DNA of 64,000 nt from NCBI RefSeq assembly GCF_029784135.1, contig NC_073744.1, positions 14,054,929 to 14,118,928 on the forward strand. Direction: 5' to 3'. The notes under the pieces were generated by a model. That model had not been told where the DNA came from. It did no database searches and was given only the letters and a program-made list of their open reading frames with translations. Positions 53,815 to 64,000 of the stretch are shown piece by piece (positions within the stretch are counted from its first letter, which is position 1; each line of letters begins with the position of its first letter). The stretch comes from Toxorhynchites rutilus septentrionalis. Taxonomy: Eukaryota; Arthropoda; Insecta; Diptera; Culicidae. Position numbers and translations under genes: made by a program.

Positions 53815-56576
53815 CAATATAATCGCCGCATCGCCGCTACGTTATTTGCTCGTTTCAGACGGAACAGTTTGAGGAGCATGAATCGGACCAATCAGAAGTG
53901 GAATTTTCCTCCATTTATTCAATATTTTGTTTGGACAGAAGTATTATGTTTTCTGCGAACTTATAAATAACTTATATATAAATGGACTATTTGCGATGAT
54001 GGCTGCAAAATATATCATAATTTTGTTGCAGGTTCAATTTTCAAATATTCATTTCCCACAAATGACCAAACCCTACTGATAAGATAAAGCTAGTGAATAG
54101 GACCCAGAGAAACACATTTCAATTCTCTTGACAAGCTTTCGACGTCGAATGTTGATAGTTCCTAGAACACGGTCTCAATGGTTATAAATATCCCACCGAA
54201 GCGGAGTCTCTTATTTTCGTTTCATTCTCAGTTCATAACGCACGATAATTGATGCTGGAAAAACAATCGACAAAAATTCACTATCTTCGGAATTAGGAAA
54301 TGCCCCTCCACTCCGTTCGCTCGTTCGCTCTCGAGTGCCTCCTCGCCGGGCAGATCCAATTTGCATAGGACAGTTCGTGGCCTCGGGATTTGCAGTGAAA
54401 TATTACAAAATGAAAGCGGCAAGCCACTTCTCGGCTCGGAACCGAGCGGAACGACGACGTAAACGACGACAACGACGACGACGAGGACGAGGAATAACAC
54501 CATTGAATGCTCGATTTCCTACTCTTTCGACTCGCATCCGGTTAAACAAGAGCCGGGCGAGGAAATATACTGGAGTTGGGCGTAAACTTTTTTTATTATT
54601 TCTGTTTTTCAGACTGCCGTTGCCGGTCGAGCACGACAATGTTGGCCAGACAACAGCTCTGCCAGTAAGGCGGCTCGCACACCGGAGCAATAAACAACTA
54701 GCAACTATCAACATGCAATAAGCAATATTATCGCCAATGCATTTTTCCATTTGATTTTTGGTGATCTCGCACACCGACACAATACGGTATTGCTATCGCC
54801 TTTACAGAGCAACACATATCGCTGGCAACACGACGTGTCGGTTGAAGAGCAACTTATCGCCCATAATTTGACAAGTTTCGACATTAAGTAGATTTTTTGC
54901 ATAATGTCAGGCGTTATTATTGCTCTGGTATGCGAAGAACAACAAATATGTTGCCTGATGCATAATGCGTATTGCAGCTTGCTAGTTGCTTGTTGCTCCG
55001 GTGTGCGAGCCGCCTAAGTAAACATTAGCTCAAACCACTCTCGCTCTTCATCGGTTCGGTAGGCAAGCGCGTGGTTCTCGTGTATGACCAGGAGAAACTC
55101 CTGATATATGCCCCATGATGGTGTGTTTCTTTTTTGCTATTTTCCACACCCAAAGCAGCAGTTTTTTCATCGCTGGAACTTCTCCGTAATGTATGCACGT
55201 AATAATGGAAGGAAAGTGGAAAAGCTTTGTTTGATTTTTCATGTGTATTTTGCCTTTACGTGGTCTCGCTTCCTCAAGGCAGCTCATTTATTCGGAACAC
55301 ACACACATACATGAACCAGAAACGGAAGCGAGAAATTGCTGAAATTCGCACAGTTTATAGTATGCAATCATTATAAATTTCGCTTGTTGGGTAGAATTTT
55401 GGCAAAGTTGAAGCGAGAAACAACAGCCGAGAAAAAACCACATTGACAGCTCATCATCGTCCCTCGCAACGGAATATAAGCTCCCACACCTTGTCGCCCT
55501 GTATTTTAGATTTATAAACACCGCCCCATTATCATTAATTGCCTCCGCGGCCCTTCCCCGGCAACCCATTGATTGCTGCTTGTATAACGATTGGGATCAC
55601 AAGGTAATTGTCTCTGAATCCACTTTAAAAAAAGCAATCCCAGCTGACCTCCGAGCAGGACAAATCAAATTAACTTTTGAAAGCAATGGAAAGCTTCGGA
55701 TTCAGACGTCGAAAATGTTTCCACAAAAATGCTTATCAACCTGCCTACGCACTCATACATACACCACACCCAGCGTCAACGAAGAGTAAAGTGGAAAGCG
55801 AAAGATAAGTACCTTTTGATTACAATCAACTTCTCGTGAAGGCAGTGTATTTACAGCGAATGCTAGCAGAGCGACCCAGGAAACCCCGGACCGCTACCAC
55901 CCGCGTCGTTTTATCCTCTCAAAAATGGCCATTTTGATTGTAATTATTGTTGTTGTTGTTGCTGCCGCCACCGCCTTTGTGGCACAGCTCCACTCATCGA
56001 GAGTCGCGCGCGTATTTATCCAATGCTGAGTAAATAATTTCATTTCGGCGAAGAAAAGATTAAGCCTCCACAGACGCGAGCAAGTGAGCGGAAAGTTTGC
56101 GTCGGCTCGGCTGGCTGGTATTTATGCCGGATGCTGATGGTGTTGATGATGATGATGATGGTGATGGTGAGGACCGCGACGACTACGAAATGAAGACACA
56201 GAAATGAAAATTAAATTCCACTTATCCCTTTCGGAGATCCCTCCGACGGCGCTTTCCTTTAGGGCTTCACCGTTGGTTACCGGGTTAAGGATGGAAGAAT
56301 TAATGGATATTTTGTAACAATGGGTGATCATCCACGCGAGTAGCGATTACTGACTGAATATTATGATTGCAGCTTCCTGTCCGGTTGATCCCATCAGCTG
56401 ACCGTAAGAGACAACAGAGGGTAGTTCATGCGTGTTGCAATTTGCTGGTATGTACGAAAATTCAATGTGTTTAGTGTTAAAATGAAAACCAGGTCACCAT
56501 TCCACTCCAGACGCCTTCAAAATGTTCTTTTTAACGCATCAGGGGCTTCTTCTGTCGCCGAAAATGTTTTGACAAA
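53815..56576. other. unassigned low-copy region, no gene seen
   Basis: GC-balanced DNA with a GAC/GACGA-rich stretch near 54450-54495, a TTG/GCC-rich stretch near 55945-55975 and GATGATGATGATG near 56143. The resulting Arg-rich or His-rich frames are compositional. GCAACAAG/TTGCTCCGGTGTGCGAGCC near 55000 is the inverse of CGGCTCGCACACCGGAGCAA near 54670, an inverted pair enclosing about 300 bp. Confidence 0.35.
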
Positions 56577-56578
56577 TA

Positions 56579-57430
56579 CAGGGTGCGGCAGCATAACTTC
56601 CTTTTTTCAAAACTCAATAAAAACTATTGTATGCATCGAAAAATATTTATTTATTTTTTATAATGTCTAAAGTTTTTATTTGCATTGTTTTGAAGATCAA
56701 ATCTGTTAGGTGACGTCCCCCATTCTCCATACATTGCGTAAACCGATTTCTGGCGTTTGTCATGACTCTTGTTAGCATAGTAGGTGTTATGTTGGCAATT
56801 TCTTCTTGGATGTTGGTCTTCAAATCTTGTAGGGTTCTTGGACGGGATTTCAAAAATCCCTTAAAAAAATCACAAGCGGACAGATCGGGAGAGCGTGCCG
56901 GCCATTCCAAATCGCCTCTAATTTAGATAAGGCGCTCTGGAAAGTGTTCCCTCAAAACAGCCATCGATGCTCTTGAAGTGTGTGCTGTTGCACCGTCTTG
57001 TTGGAACCAAGTGGCCCCCAAATCCAAATTTTCTAGCCGTGGGAAAACCCTCGGGAACGACATCAAGAAGAAGCCCACATGCGTTCATCCGAGAATTGAA
57101 GTCACGTTCTGAAAGTTCCTGCACTATCGCCATCTTAAAGGGATGAAAATGAAGATCATCACGAAGAATTCTTTTCACAGAATGATCGGAATGATCGGTC
57201 CAAGGGCGGATGCGTGTTTGCGCGCAGAACGCCGTGGCGATCGCAACATTGACGCTCTCACTGCTTCAATGTTCTCAGGTGATCTAACGGGCTGGGGGAC
57301 TCCATTTCTTCCTTTTGTCGCACTTGCAGTTTGTCTGAATGTAGTGACCTATGTAACAATTGATTTGCGGTCTGGGACGGGAGCACATACCGAACGAATC
57401 GGAAATTCTCTAAGATTTGTTTGATATGCT
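56579..57430 (-). mobile_element. DD41D mariner-like element, truncated
   Basis: One end is intact: CAGGGTGCGGCAGCATAACT after TA (56577-56578). The opposite terminal repeat was not found near 57430. The minus strand carries a transposase relic with exactly 41 codons between the second and third catalytic Asp. It is shorter than the about 1.3 kb of a complete element because the 5' end and an internal segment are gone. Confidence 0.75.
56647..57300 (-). pseudogene. DD41D-type transposase, broken
   Basis: Minus-strand blocks in order: ENIEAVRASMLRSPRRSARK; VKRILRDDLHFHPFKMAIVQ; then an abrupt loss of the FSDEAHF region after DFNSRMNACGL; then, after a 1-base frame change, NLDLGATWFQQDGATAHTSR (Asp codon 56995-56997). 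AVLREHFPERLI follows with a TAA. The third Asp is in SPDLSACDFFKGFLKSR (codon 56869-56871) and the C-terminus runs PRTLQDLKTNIQEEIANITP. The 123 bases between the Asp codons give exactly 41 residues. First-Asp loss, one frameshift and one stop make it inactive. Confidence 0.8.
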
Positions 57431-57819
57431 AGATATTACAATCCCCTGGTGTGTAAATGGTTTAAATTGATGAAAACTAGAAGCATTTCGATATCCCCAT
57501 ATATTTGTCTTGCTCATTTGTAAGCTTTCCTACCCCCTAGCCGTCAATAACGAGGAACTTACCGACGAACAACGAAGGGGAATATTAGCCTAGAGTATAA
57601 AAATCGGATCTCGCTGAGGTAAACTTTCATTGTTCGTCTGTCACTCGTGCAAGCCAGACGTGTTTATACTTGTTCAATCAAAACAATCAACGGACTGTGT
57701 GGATTCCAGAATGCACATTGACACCACTGCCAGCTATAACTGTCTCACCTTATTCGCTCATCGCACAAATCGTACATACCTCGATCACAGCAACTCGACA
57801 AGCGAACCTTGAGCTTGGC

Positions 57820-58500
57820 CTGACAGTTGAAGTTGGAATGCTTGTTCTGTAAAGAACAAATTTTTTGAACTAGTTGATTTCCTAAATGAAAAGAGTATTC
57901 ACATCGCCATCATAACAGAGACGCACCTTAAGCAAGATGTGAACATATACATCCCCGGTTTTCGCCTCGTGAGGCTTGATCGGATCCATTCAGCGGTATT
58001 GGGTGCCGCCTGTTACCTAGTTTCTAGCTCAAGATAATTGAAGCCATAGGTGTCGAAGTAGACTCTACCATCGGCCCAATCACCATCATAGCGGCTTACT
58101 GCTCCAAGCACACCATCATCAGCGACGGATCGGCTACAGCTTTACACAAAGACATCATCAAACTGACTAGGTGGCGTGGTCAGTTCATCATAGCTGGCGA
58201 TCTGAACGCAAAGCACCAGATCTTGGATAACATCCGGCGGAACTCCAATGGTACCATCGTTCAACAAGGACTTGAGGAAGGTCGCTATACGATCCTGGTT
58301 GAATCGGTCTGATGCTCACGTTATCATCGACATCTTCATAACCAACATGACGAACATTTCTGATCCCGTCTTCTATCAGGAGCTCAACTCGGACCACTAT
58401 TCAGTGGTGGCTGAAGTGGGTTCCTCTGTTGGGTCTGTTACCGACGCAACTACCACCGTGACGACTGGGCGAGGTTTCAACAGTGTGTCGACTCTTTCGT
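57820..58500 (+). pseudogene. AP endonuclease domain remnant of the Jockey element
   Basis: The reading WNACSVKNKFFELVDFLNEK then SIHIAIITETHLK carries the endonuclease Glu (TETHL). Several stops follow. The domain end ELNSDHYSVVAEVG (about 58380-58415) carries the SDH motif. In intact relatives this domain nicks target DNA. Here it is split by at least three stops or frame changes. Confidence 0.65.
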
Positions 58501-58609
58501 AACTTATGATTCCTTGCCTGAGTCAATTGATGACATTGACCAGTGCCTGCAACGGATTGATGATATGATATCCCGGTCTTGAGATCAACATGTTTTTACA
58601 CCTCAACTG

Positions 58610-60320
58610 GTGAGTCAATCTCTGAACCTAGACAATACAACCAAAGAGCTTATTAGATTCCGTAAAACCATTAGAAGACATTACCAGCGTTCTGGACTTC
58701 CTCATTTCAAGACACATTGTAATCGTCTCAAAAAAATAATTCATGCTAGAATGATGGATCTCAGGGATCTCAGGAATAGGCAATTTGTAAATCATCGCCA
58801 CTCTCCTCTAGATTGTGCAAAGTCTTTTTGGAAACTAGCAAAAATTCGAAAAAAATTAGGCAAAATCTATCCCTCCGCTTTCCTCCGCTAACCAGAATTC
58901 GAATTCTTCTATGCTCATTACACCTGTAGAGAAGGCCAATGCAATTGGTCAGCACTTTGTGAATTCTCACAACCTAGGTCGCGCCATGATTAACCCGCAC
59001 GAGCCTGCTGTAGCAGAGATGGTGACAAAAATTGCTGAACAACGAATAGTTTTACCTGAGGATTCAAAAATATCAGCTGATGAGGTGATTGCGGCTCTCA
59101 AATCCACCAAAAACATGAAGGCTGCCGTCATTTATGGAGTAATCAATCTGGAGTTAAAACACCTGAGTGTTGACTTCTTTAATCACCTGACAGCAGTCTT
59201 CAATAAATGCTTGGAACTTGGCTACTTCCCTTCTAAATGGAAGTCAGCTAAAGTTATTCCATTTCACAAGCATGGTAAAGACCCCACCAATGCCAAAAGC
59301 TATCGCCCAAGCAGTCTCTTGTCCTCTATCTCGAAATTATTCGAAAAGATGATTGTATCTCGCTTACTGGAGTTCTCAGACCAGAACAACATCATTCTCC
59401 AGGAGCAATTCGGGTTCGAGAAGGGTCACTCCTCTGTTCACCAGCTCGCACGAGTTACTAATATTATCAGGCGTAACAAGAATGTTTCGAAACCATCGGC
59501 GATGGCACTGTCGGACGTCAAGAAGGCGTTCGACAATGTCTGGCATGATCGCCTTGTGTTTAAGCTGCATAGATACAATTTCCCGATCTTTCTTGTCAAG
59601 ATCGTCAGCAGTTATTTAGCGGGCAGATCGTTCCAGGTCTTCTTGAGGAATTCCCATTCCGATACCTTTAGAGTTGATGCCGGTGTTTCCCAGGGTAGCG
59701 TTCTAGGGCCTATCCTGTTCAACATATTTATATCAGGTGTTCCTCCCCTTCCGGGTGGTGGCATTCTGTCATTATTCGCTGATGACACTGTAATCCGTGC
59801 TCTGGCGAGAAGACTACAGGAGGGCCTGGATGTTTTGTCCGACTAATTTGATAGCTGGAAAATTCGTTTCAATGCGGCTAAGACTCAAGCAATTCTGTTT
59901 TCGCATTCAAATTCACTTAAACTTGTTCCGCCTAGCAATATTTTTGTTGACTTGAAGAACAATCCCATTGAATGGTCGAGGTAAGTAGTTTACCTAGTAA
60001 CTACTGTTCCGTTCCTCCGAGGACGAAACATTGAACAAATGCAACATCCTTATGAAAGCATTGTATCCCCTTATCAACAAGAAAACTGCATTGTCGTTTA
60101 AAAATAAATGTGCTATTCACAAGCAAATATTTCTTCCTCTAATGGAGTACGCTTTGCCAGTCTGGGAGTCGTGCGCAAATACACATCATGCAAAATTGCA
60201 AATAGCACAAAATAAATTGCTCAGAATGATTCCAGACAGTCCTCCAAGGACGAGAAACTCTGAGATCCATCGCTTGGCTGGTCTTGTTGGAAGAGAGGAA
60301 AGTACTCATTCTGGCTAGGA
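58610..60320 (+). pseudogene. Jockey-type reverse transcriptase, broken
   Basis: A pre-RT helical region (TTKELIRFRKTIRRHYQRS) is followed by a shift into a 311-codon open frame (58911-59846). RT motifs: KWKSAKVIPFHKHGKDPTNA, KSYRPSSLLSSISKLFEKM, motif A SDVKKAFDNVWHDRL, motif B GVSQGSVLGPILFNIFISG and catalytic LFADDTVI near 59778. A TAA at 59844-59846 cuts the frame before FDSWKIRFNAAKTQAILFSH. After an indel the rest reads NKCNILMKALYPLINKKTA and MEYALPVWESCANTHH to about 60318. The catalytic core is preserved but not expressible as one protein. Confidence 0.82.
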
Positions 60321-60579
60321 TCAGAGATTCTTGCCAAAGATCGGATCATCGCATCATTAATGATCTCGCTTAGTATTAAGTTAGTTTTAGTTAGGTAGGA
60401 TATTAAATTTCAATTTCACTTTAATTATCTCCTGTTGATGAGAAAATATTCCAAATGTTAGTATACTTCCAATTGAATAACAGGGATTATTAGTCACTCA
60501 AATATACAGCCCTAACACTTAACACTTGAAATGTAAATTATATGCGAATATAAATCAATGTAAATAAATAAACTTTTTA

Positions 60580-62490
60580 CTACTTTTACTAGGCAAACTT
60601 TCAGTATCGTTCTAGGTACGAAGTAATGAACATCGCTTGTTCTTTCTTGTTTTGCGTCATCACATGTCTTCGTTTCGGATCGAGCTGTGAACGCGATCAC
60701 ATTACTCGCTGATATCTCTAGCATTGCAAACTTTACATCAAACTGACGCCATTCCATCTAGGTTCTGAACTACACAATTGTGTGGGAATCATCAAACTAG
60801 GCTATCATCGGCTCATCAAGAAAATAGTTATTCAGGAATTTTGTGTGTGATTTGGTTAATATATAACTAACTATATATTGACTATAATATTTGATATATA
60901 ATGACTATAAAATCTCCACCAAGGATGACGGCTAAGCCAATCGAGACCGGAAACACAAATAGAAAGGGCTTCTGCTGAGAAGAGCGCAAAGCGAAGTGTG
61001 TATATTTAGTTGCTTCAAGTCATCGATATATGGCTTGCCCATACGTAAATAGAGTACATTTTCGCTACGCCGAAACCCCATTTGTACCTGCTCCCGCGTG
61101 CATTGGCCCTGTTGCGATGTAACAATCGCCTATTTTTTTGATTCTATGATGGACGATTGTTGGGTGGTGCAAATTATGCAGCCGTGATGATAAATATAAA
61201 AACAAGGAGGGGAGATAACGGGAGGGAAATATTTGCGCTAGAATATCAGTAATGATTCAGCTGAGGCAAATATTCTGTGTGTTTTCATTACTCCAAGCAG
61301 TTAACATCGCTTGTTTTCCGTCGTCATAAGGGCTTCATTGGTGCCTTTGACATTGGATCAGTGCATTGAACTGACGCTATGGCGAAGCAGCCTTTAAAGA
61401 TGTGCGCCAAATAATTATTTGGGGGAAAACAAACTAAACCATCGCGAATGTCGTGCTGGAATGTTATGAGCTATTTAGGCTCGCGTGTCACTCGCAAAAC
61501 TACCTTCAACTAGGATTTCATTTGCGCTAATAATGAAGCAATGCTACTCTTATCGAGGTTATTTAGGTTAACAGAAAGAGTTTATTTCGTTTATTTAGTC
61601 ATCAATAAAATGTCGTTCTGGAATTTCGTATGTGATTTGGTTTTGCTTGCCAGTAGCAAAACATTTTTCACTAGGGATGATAGCTTCGCTTATCTCGAGC
61701 ATGAGAAAGTAATGCAATTAATATTAACAGAAGCGTTTCTTTTGAGAATGGCGCGAAATGATGAGAAGTGTTCATATTCCTAGTCGCTTCGAGGCACGAG
61801 CCAATAAATGTATGGCTCTGTATGCATGCTATTCTGGTTGGTTTAGGTTGTACGAACGATGTCTAGAGGTGCGATTCCACTGAGGCAATAAGGAGAGAAA
61901 TCGATGATGTCACTTACACCTCTTTTATTGTGAGCCCCTCAATTGATTTCGAATTTTCTGTTGCCGTTCTGTTAAAGGTTCTGCAGGCTATAATGTACGG
62001 ATTTTTTTTGAGAATAAAAAATCGCTAGGAAATAAATGAATCTACTTGAATATTCGATAAATTATTTAAATTGACAGCTCTTGGTGTAGTCCTACGTCTC
62101 TCCGGTTATGTCCCCTCGCCTTTTTTTAAATGATTATGATTTCACAAAGTATTGAAATTATATAAATTTTGGAAATTCATATATTAATTTTGATGGGTTT
62201 CATTATATCTATTTTTTATTTTTCCTACATAGTACATCAATTTTCCAACAACTTTGCCAAACATTATATTTTAATCAGACATCTGTATTTTGAGTAACGA
62301 TTTTTCGAAACAAAGATCAATAAATAGATTTAATCAACCATTTTTAAATAACTTCAATGAACACTTTAATGGTTCACTTCTTTTTTTCTAAATGTGTTAT
62401 AAAGTGAGACCACTTGTGGCACTTTAGCGAAGCACCCTTCGAAAACTTCTGGTCCACATAAATCATTTATCACTTTTGATTTGATATTTA
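60580..62490. other. old MITE-like repeat modules, no gene seen
   Basis: ACATCGCTTGTT plus GCGTCATCAC/CGTCGTCAT-like words recur at about 60628 and 61305, each followed by a TTGAACTGACGC or CAAACTGACGCC block. GGGGAGATAACGGGAGGGAA then AATATTTGCGC near 61210 resembles GAAGGGGAATATTAGCC near 57575. These look like decayed short elements. No protein was recognised. Confidence 0.35.
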
Positions 62491-62493
62491 TTT

Positions 62494-62600
62494 CTAACGA
62501 GCGGACCCGGCGAACTTCGTTCCACCCATAATTGATATTTTGATTTAAATCATTTCGAACACTCATGTTCCCACAGAAATTATTTTTCTAGGACGTCATC
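62494..62600 (-). repeat. family A terminal fragment, inverted
   Basis: ACGAGCGGACCCGGCGAACT followed by TCGTTCCACCCATAAT is a diverged inverse of the family-A terminus. It is cut off by the next mariner element. Confidence 0.5.
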
Positions 62601-62617
62601 TATACTCACAGTATATA

Positions 62618-63545
62618 TTGGGTTGGGGAAAAAGTTATCCATTATTTTGGGGTGAAATCCAAAAAAAAAAAAATTAAATATGCTTTGGATTGTCCTATTT
62701 GGTTCAAATATACACCGTTTTGTTGGGAAATGTGTTGCCATTCTAAAGGTAGCTTCATAATGTCTCTGTAATAGAGGTCTTATTAGCGATAAACCATAGC
62801 AATAGATTTTTACATTTGGGTCAAATATACACCGTTTTGTTGGGAAATTTGTTGCCATTCTAAAGGTAGCTTCATAATGTCTCTATAATAGAGGTCTTAT
62901 TAGCGAAAAACCATAGCTTCCATAGCTTCTCTTGATCCCAATTCCTTATCACTTTGATAATTTTCCAATGCGAGGTAAAGGTGGTGATCGTTTGGTGCCA
63001 GGTCAGAACTATATGGATTAAAACATCACAATCAAGCTCTCGGAATTGTGTGGCCTTGCGTTGTCCTGATGGAACACAACACCTCCTCTGTTGGCCAATT
63101 CTAAACGTTTCTGTTCAATCGCTAGTTTCAAATGGTCGATTTGTTGACAGTAGAAATCATAATTTAGTGTATTGCACTGAAACAAATTAAAATAAATAAC
63201 CCAAAAATTTAAAACAAAAAATTACAAAAAAAAAAAAAAAATTAAATAAATTAAATTGCACGTATTTTACCATTGCACTAACGGCACCATAAACATCAAT
63301 CACTATTACAGCGGCCTGGCTTGAATTTTTTGCATTTATAATATAAAAAGTGTAAAATGTACCGAATTTTATCTCCTCTCAATTGAATGGAACAAACAAA
63401 AAACAACAAAAGATTTTTTTCTTGGTGTGAAATTCCACCTTTACAACGAGCCTAAACTTGAAGTTGTATGATCGATATCACGCGAGATATTGATCACTAA
63501 AGCCAGCCAACGAGAAAATATTGGATAAATTTTTCCCCAATCTAA
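62618..63545 (-). mobile_element. second deleted mariner family, copy 2 (928 bp)
   Basis: The terminal repeats read TTGGGTTGGGGAAAAAGTTA and, reversed from the right, TTAGATTGGGGAAAAATTTA. TA is on both sides (62616-62617 and 63546-63547). On the minus strand, mariner N-terminal sequence is joined by an AT-rich, GT...CAG-bounded stretch to CQQIDHLKLAIEQKRLELAN, the second catalytic region VVFHQDNARPHN and a C-terminal LPLEWQQISQQNGVYLT. The copy at 12774 has the same joint. A 117-bp segment at its C-terminal side is duplicated (62705 and 62822). Confidence 0.85.
62690..63420 (-). pseudogene. mariner transposase remnant with internal deletion
   Basis: Minus-strand readings show a degraded N-terminus (KIRYILHFLY, then NSSQAAVIVIDVYGAV). 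After the AT-rich stretch come YCQQIDHLKLAIEQKRLELA, NRGGVVFHQDNARPHN (second catalytic Asp present) and a region corresponding to LAPNDHHLYLAL (third Asp present). The end, DIMKLPLEWQQISQQNGVYL, is doubled by a local duplication. The first Asp region is missing, so the protein could not be catalytic. Confidence 0.65.
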
Positions 63546-63547
63546 TA

Positions 63548-64000
63548 ATTTATTTTTGTCATATAAACCTAACGCAGACTAAGATGCTTCAAACCTGATA
63601 CTAATTGTCGAAATCCGTTGCTCCACTTTTGAGTTAAATCATGAGGAACAAACACCAAATCATTTTTATTTTTATATATTCTAAATTCAAGATACATCTA
63701 CTTTGGGTAACTTGAGAAGTCGTTATGAAAAGGAACAGATCGTCGAAAACATTTCGATCGCTATTCACAACCAATTCCCATTATTACAGTAGAACGTGTT
63801 CTCAACAGATCGAACAAAAGTAATGCACAAAATACACGACTTCTGTCCGATAACGGCCAATGAACGCCATGCGCAAACGATCAAATATTGATCGACATAA
63901 TGCGAACGACAAAAAAAACAACCATAGGATGCTTCAACTTTTAATTATTAACCAACTTGTATGAAAATAAATGACAACTAACGAATTGAATATAATAGCT
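63548..64000. other. AT-rich unassigned end of window
   Basis: AT-rich sequence without any recognisable gene or repeat boundary. Confidence 0.4.

Larger units (their letters stand above)
57820..60575 (+). mobile_element. Jockey-clade non-LTR retrotransposon, degenerate
   Basis: Plus-strand order: AP-type endonuclease remnants, an RT with intact motifs, then a C-terminal thumb region and a 3' end with TTAAGTTAGTTTTAGTTAGG (about 60378) and GTAAATAAATAAAC near 60570. The 5' boundary is uncertain. No clear ORF1 was found. It seems to sit in an older repeat, because sequence before it (57545-57640) resembles sequence after it (61200-61280). Confidence 0.75.

Noticed and set aside
54335..54780. 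Arg-rich plus-strand frame that might be a nuclear protein
   Set aside because: The Arg tract comes from a GACGA-type simple repeat (54450-54495), and the opposite strand is equally open there.
56122..56331. Minus-strand frame ending in a His tract
   Set aside because: The His run is the GATGATGATG simple repeat read backwards. There is no other support for coding.

Overview
This window looks like eukaryotic nuclear DNA from a dipteran, most probably a mosquito. It is AT-rich, has no operon-like gene packing, and is crowded with transposable elements: Tc1/mariner, hAT, pogo, Jockey and R4/Dong types, plus tRNA-headed SINEs. The strongest pointer to mosquitoes is a DD37E transposon, a group first described from mosquitoes. 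I cannot name the species. I found no host gene that I can defend. Apart from one long retrotransposon ORF, every open frame I could interpret is a transposase or reverse-transcriptase fragment or a by-product of tandem repeats.

Layout. 1-9.3 kb: a hAT-type MITE with an 8-bp target duplication (177-1192), dispersed repeats, a 95-bp minisatellite (6.63-7.19 kb) and a long copy of an interspersed family here called A, which ends in GCCGGGTCAGCTAGT. 9.4-13.5 kb: two internally deleted mariners in inverted orientation, then a second deleted mariner family. 13.8-16.3 kb: a repeat element with 117-bp tandem units and 710 bp of uninterrupted ACAAACAT. 16.6-17.1 kb: a SINE with target duplications. 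20.5-24.1 kb: a hAT relic carrying a DD41D mariner and a Jockey fragment, followed by a DD34D mariner. 25.2-27.7 kb: a family-A copy split cleanly by a DD37E element. 31.5-33.1 kb: another family-A copy split by a pogo-like MITE. 34.1-38.4 kb: a three-level nest (hAT containing a hAT containing a pogo-like element). 39.1-41.9 kb: a foldback element with ~550-bp inverted arms inserted in an old mariner ORF. 41.9-46.0 kb: an R4/Dong-like retrotransposon with an intact 1,220-codon ORF. 48.0-48.5 kb: a second SINE copy. 49.4-53.2 kb: a composite satellite of 9-bp and longer units in an A-B-A'-B' arrangement. 53.3-53.8 kb: the second pogo-like MITE. 56.6-57.4 kb: a truncated DD41D mariner. 57.6-60.6 kb: a degenerate Jockey-clade element. 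62.6-63.5 kb: a second copy of the second deleted mariner family.

The stretches between these (about 2.1-4.3, 10.2-11.9, 18.4-19.9, 27.8-31.4, 46.0-48.0, 48.5-49.3 and 53.8-56.6 kb) are lower-copy and more GC-balanced. They could be intergenic or intronic DNA of a large gene. I see no splice-supported exon in them.

Working picture: repeated insertion, internal deletion and nesting of mobile elements. Only the R4/Dong-like element looks capable of encoding a functional protein. The deleted mariners and MITEs would depend on transposases supplied from elsewhere. I did not find a new defence or metabolic system. The most unusual items are the foldback element with its unidentified loop ORFs, the composite satellite, and the microsatellite that expanded inside a transposon tail.
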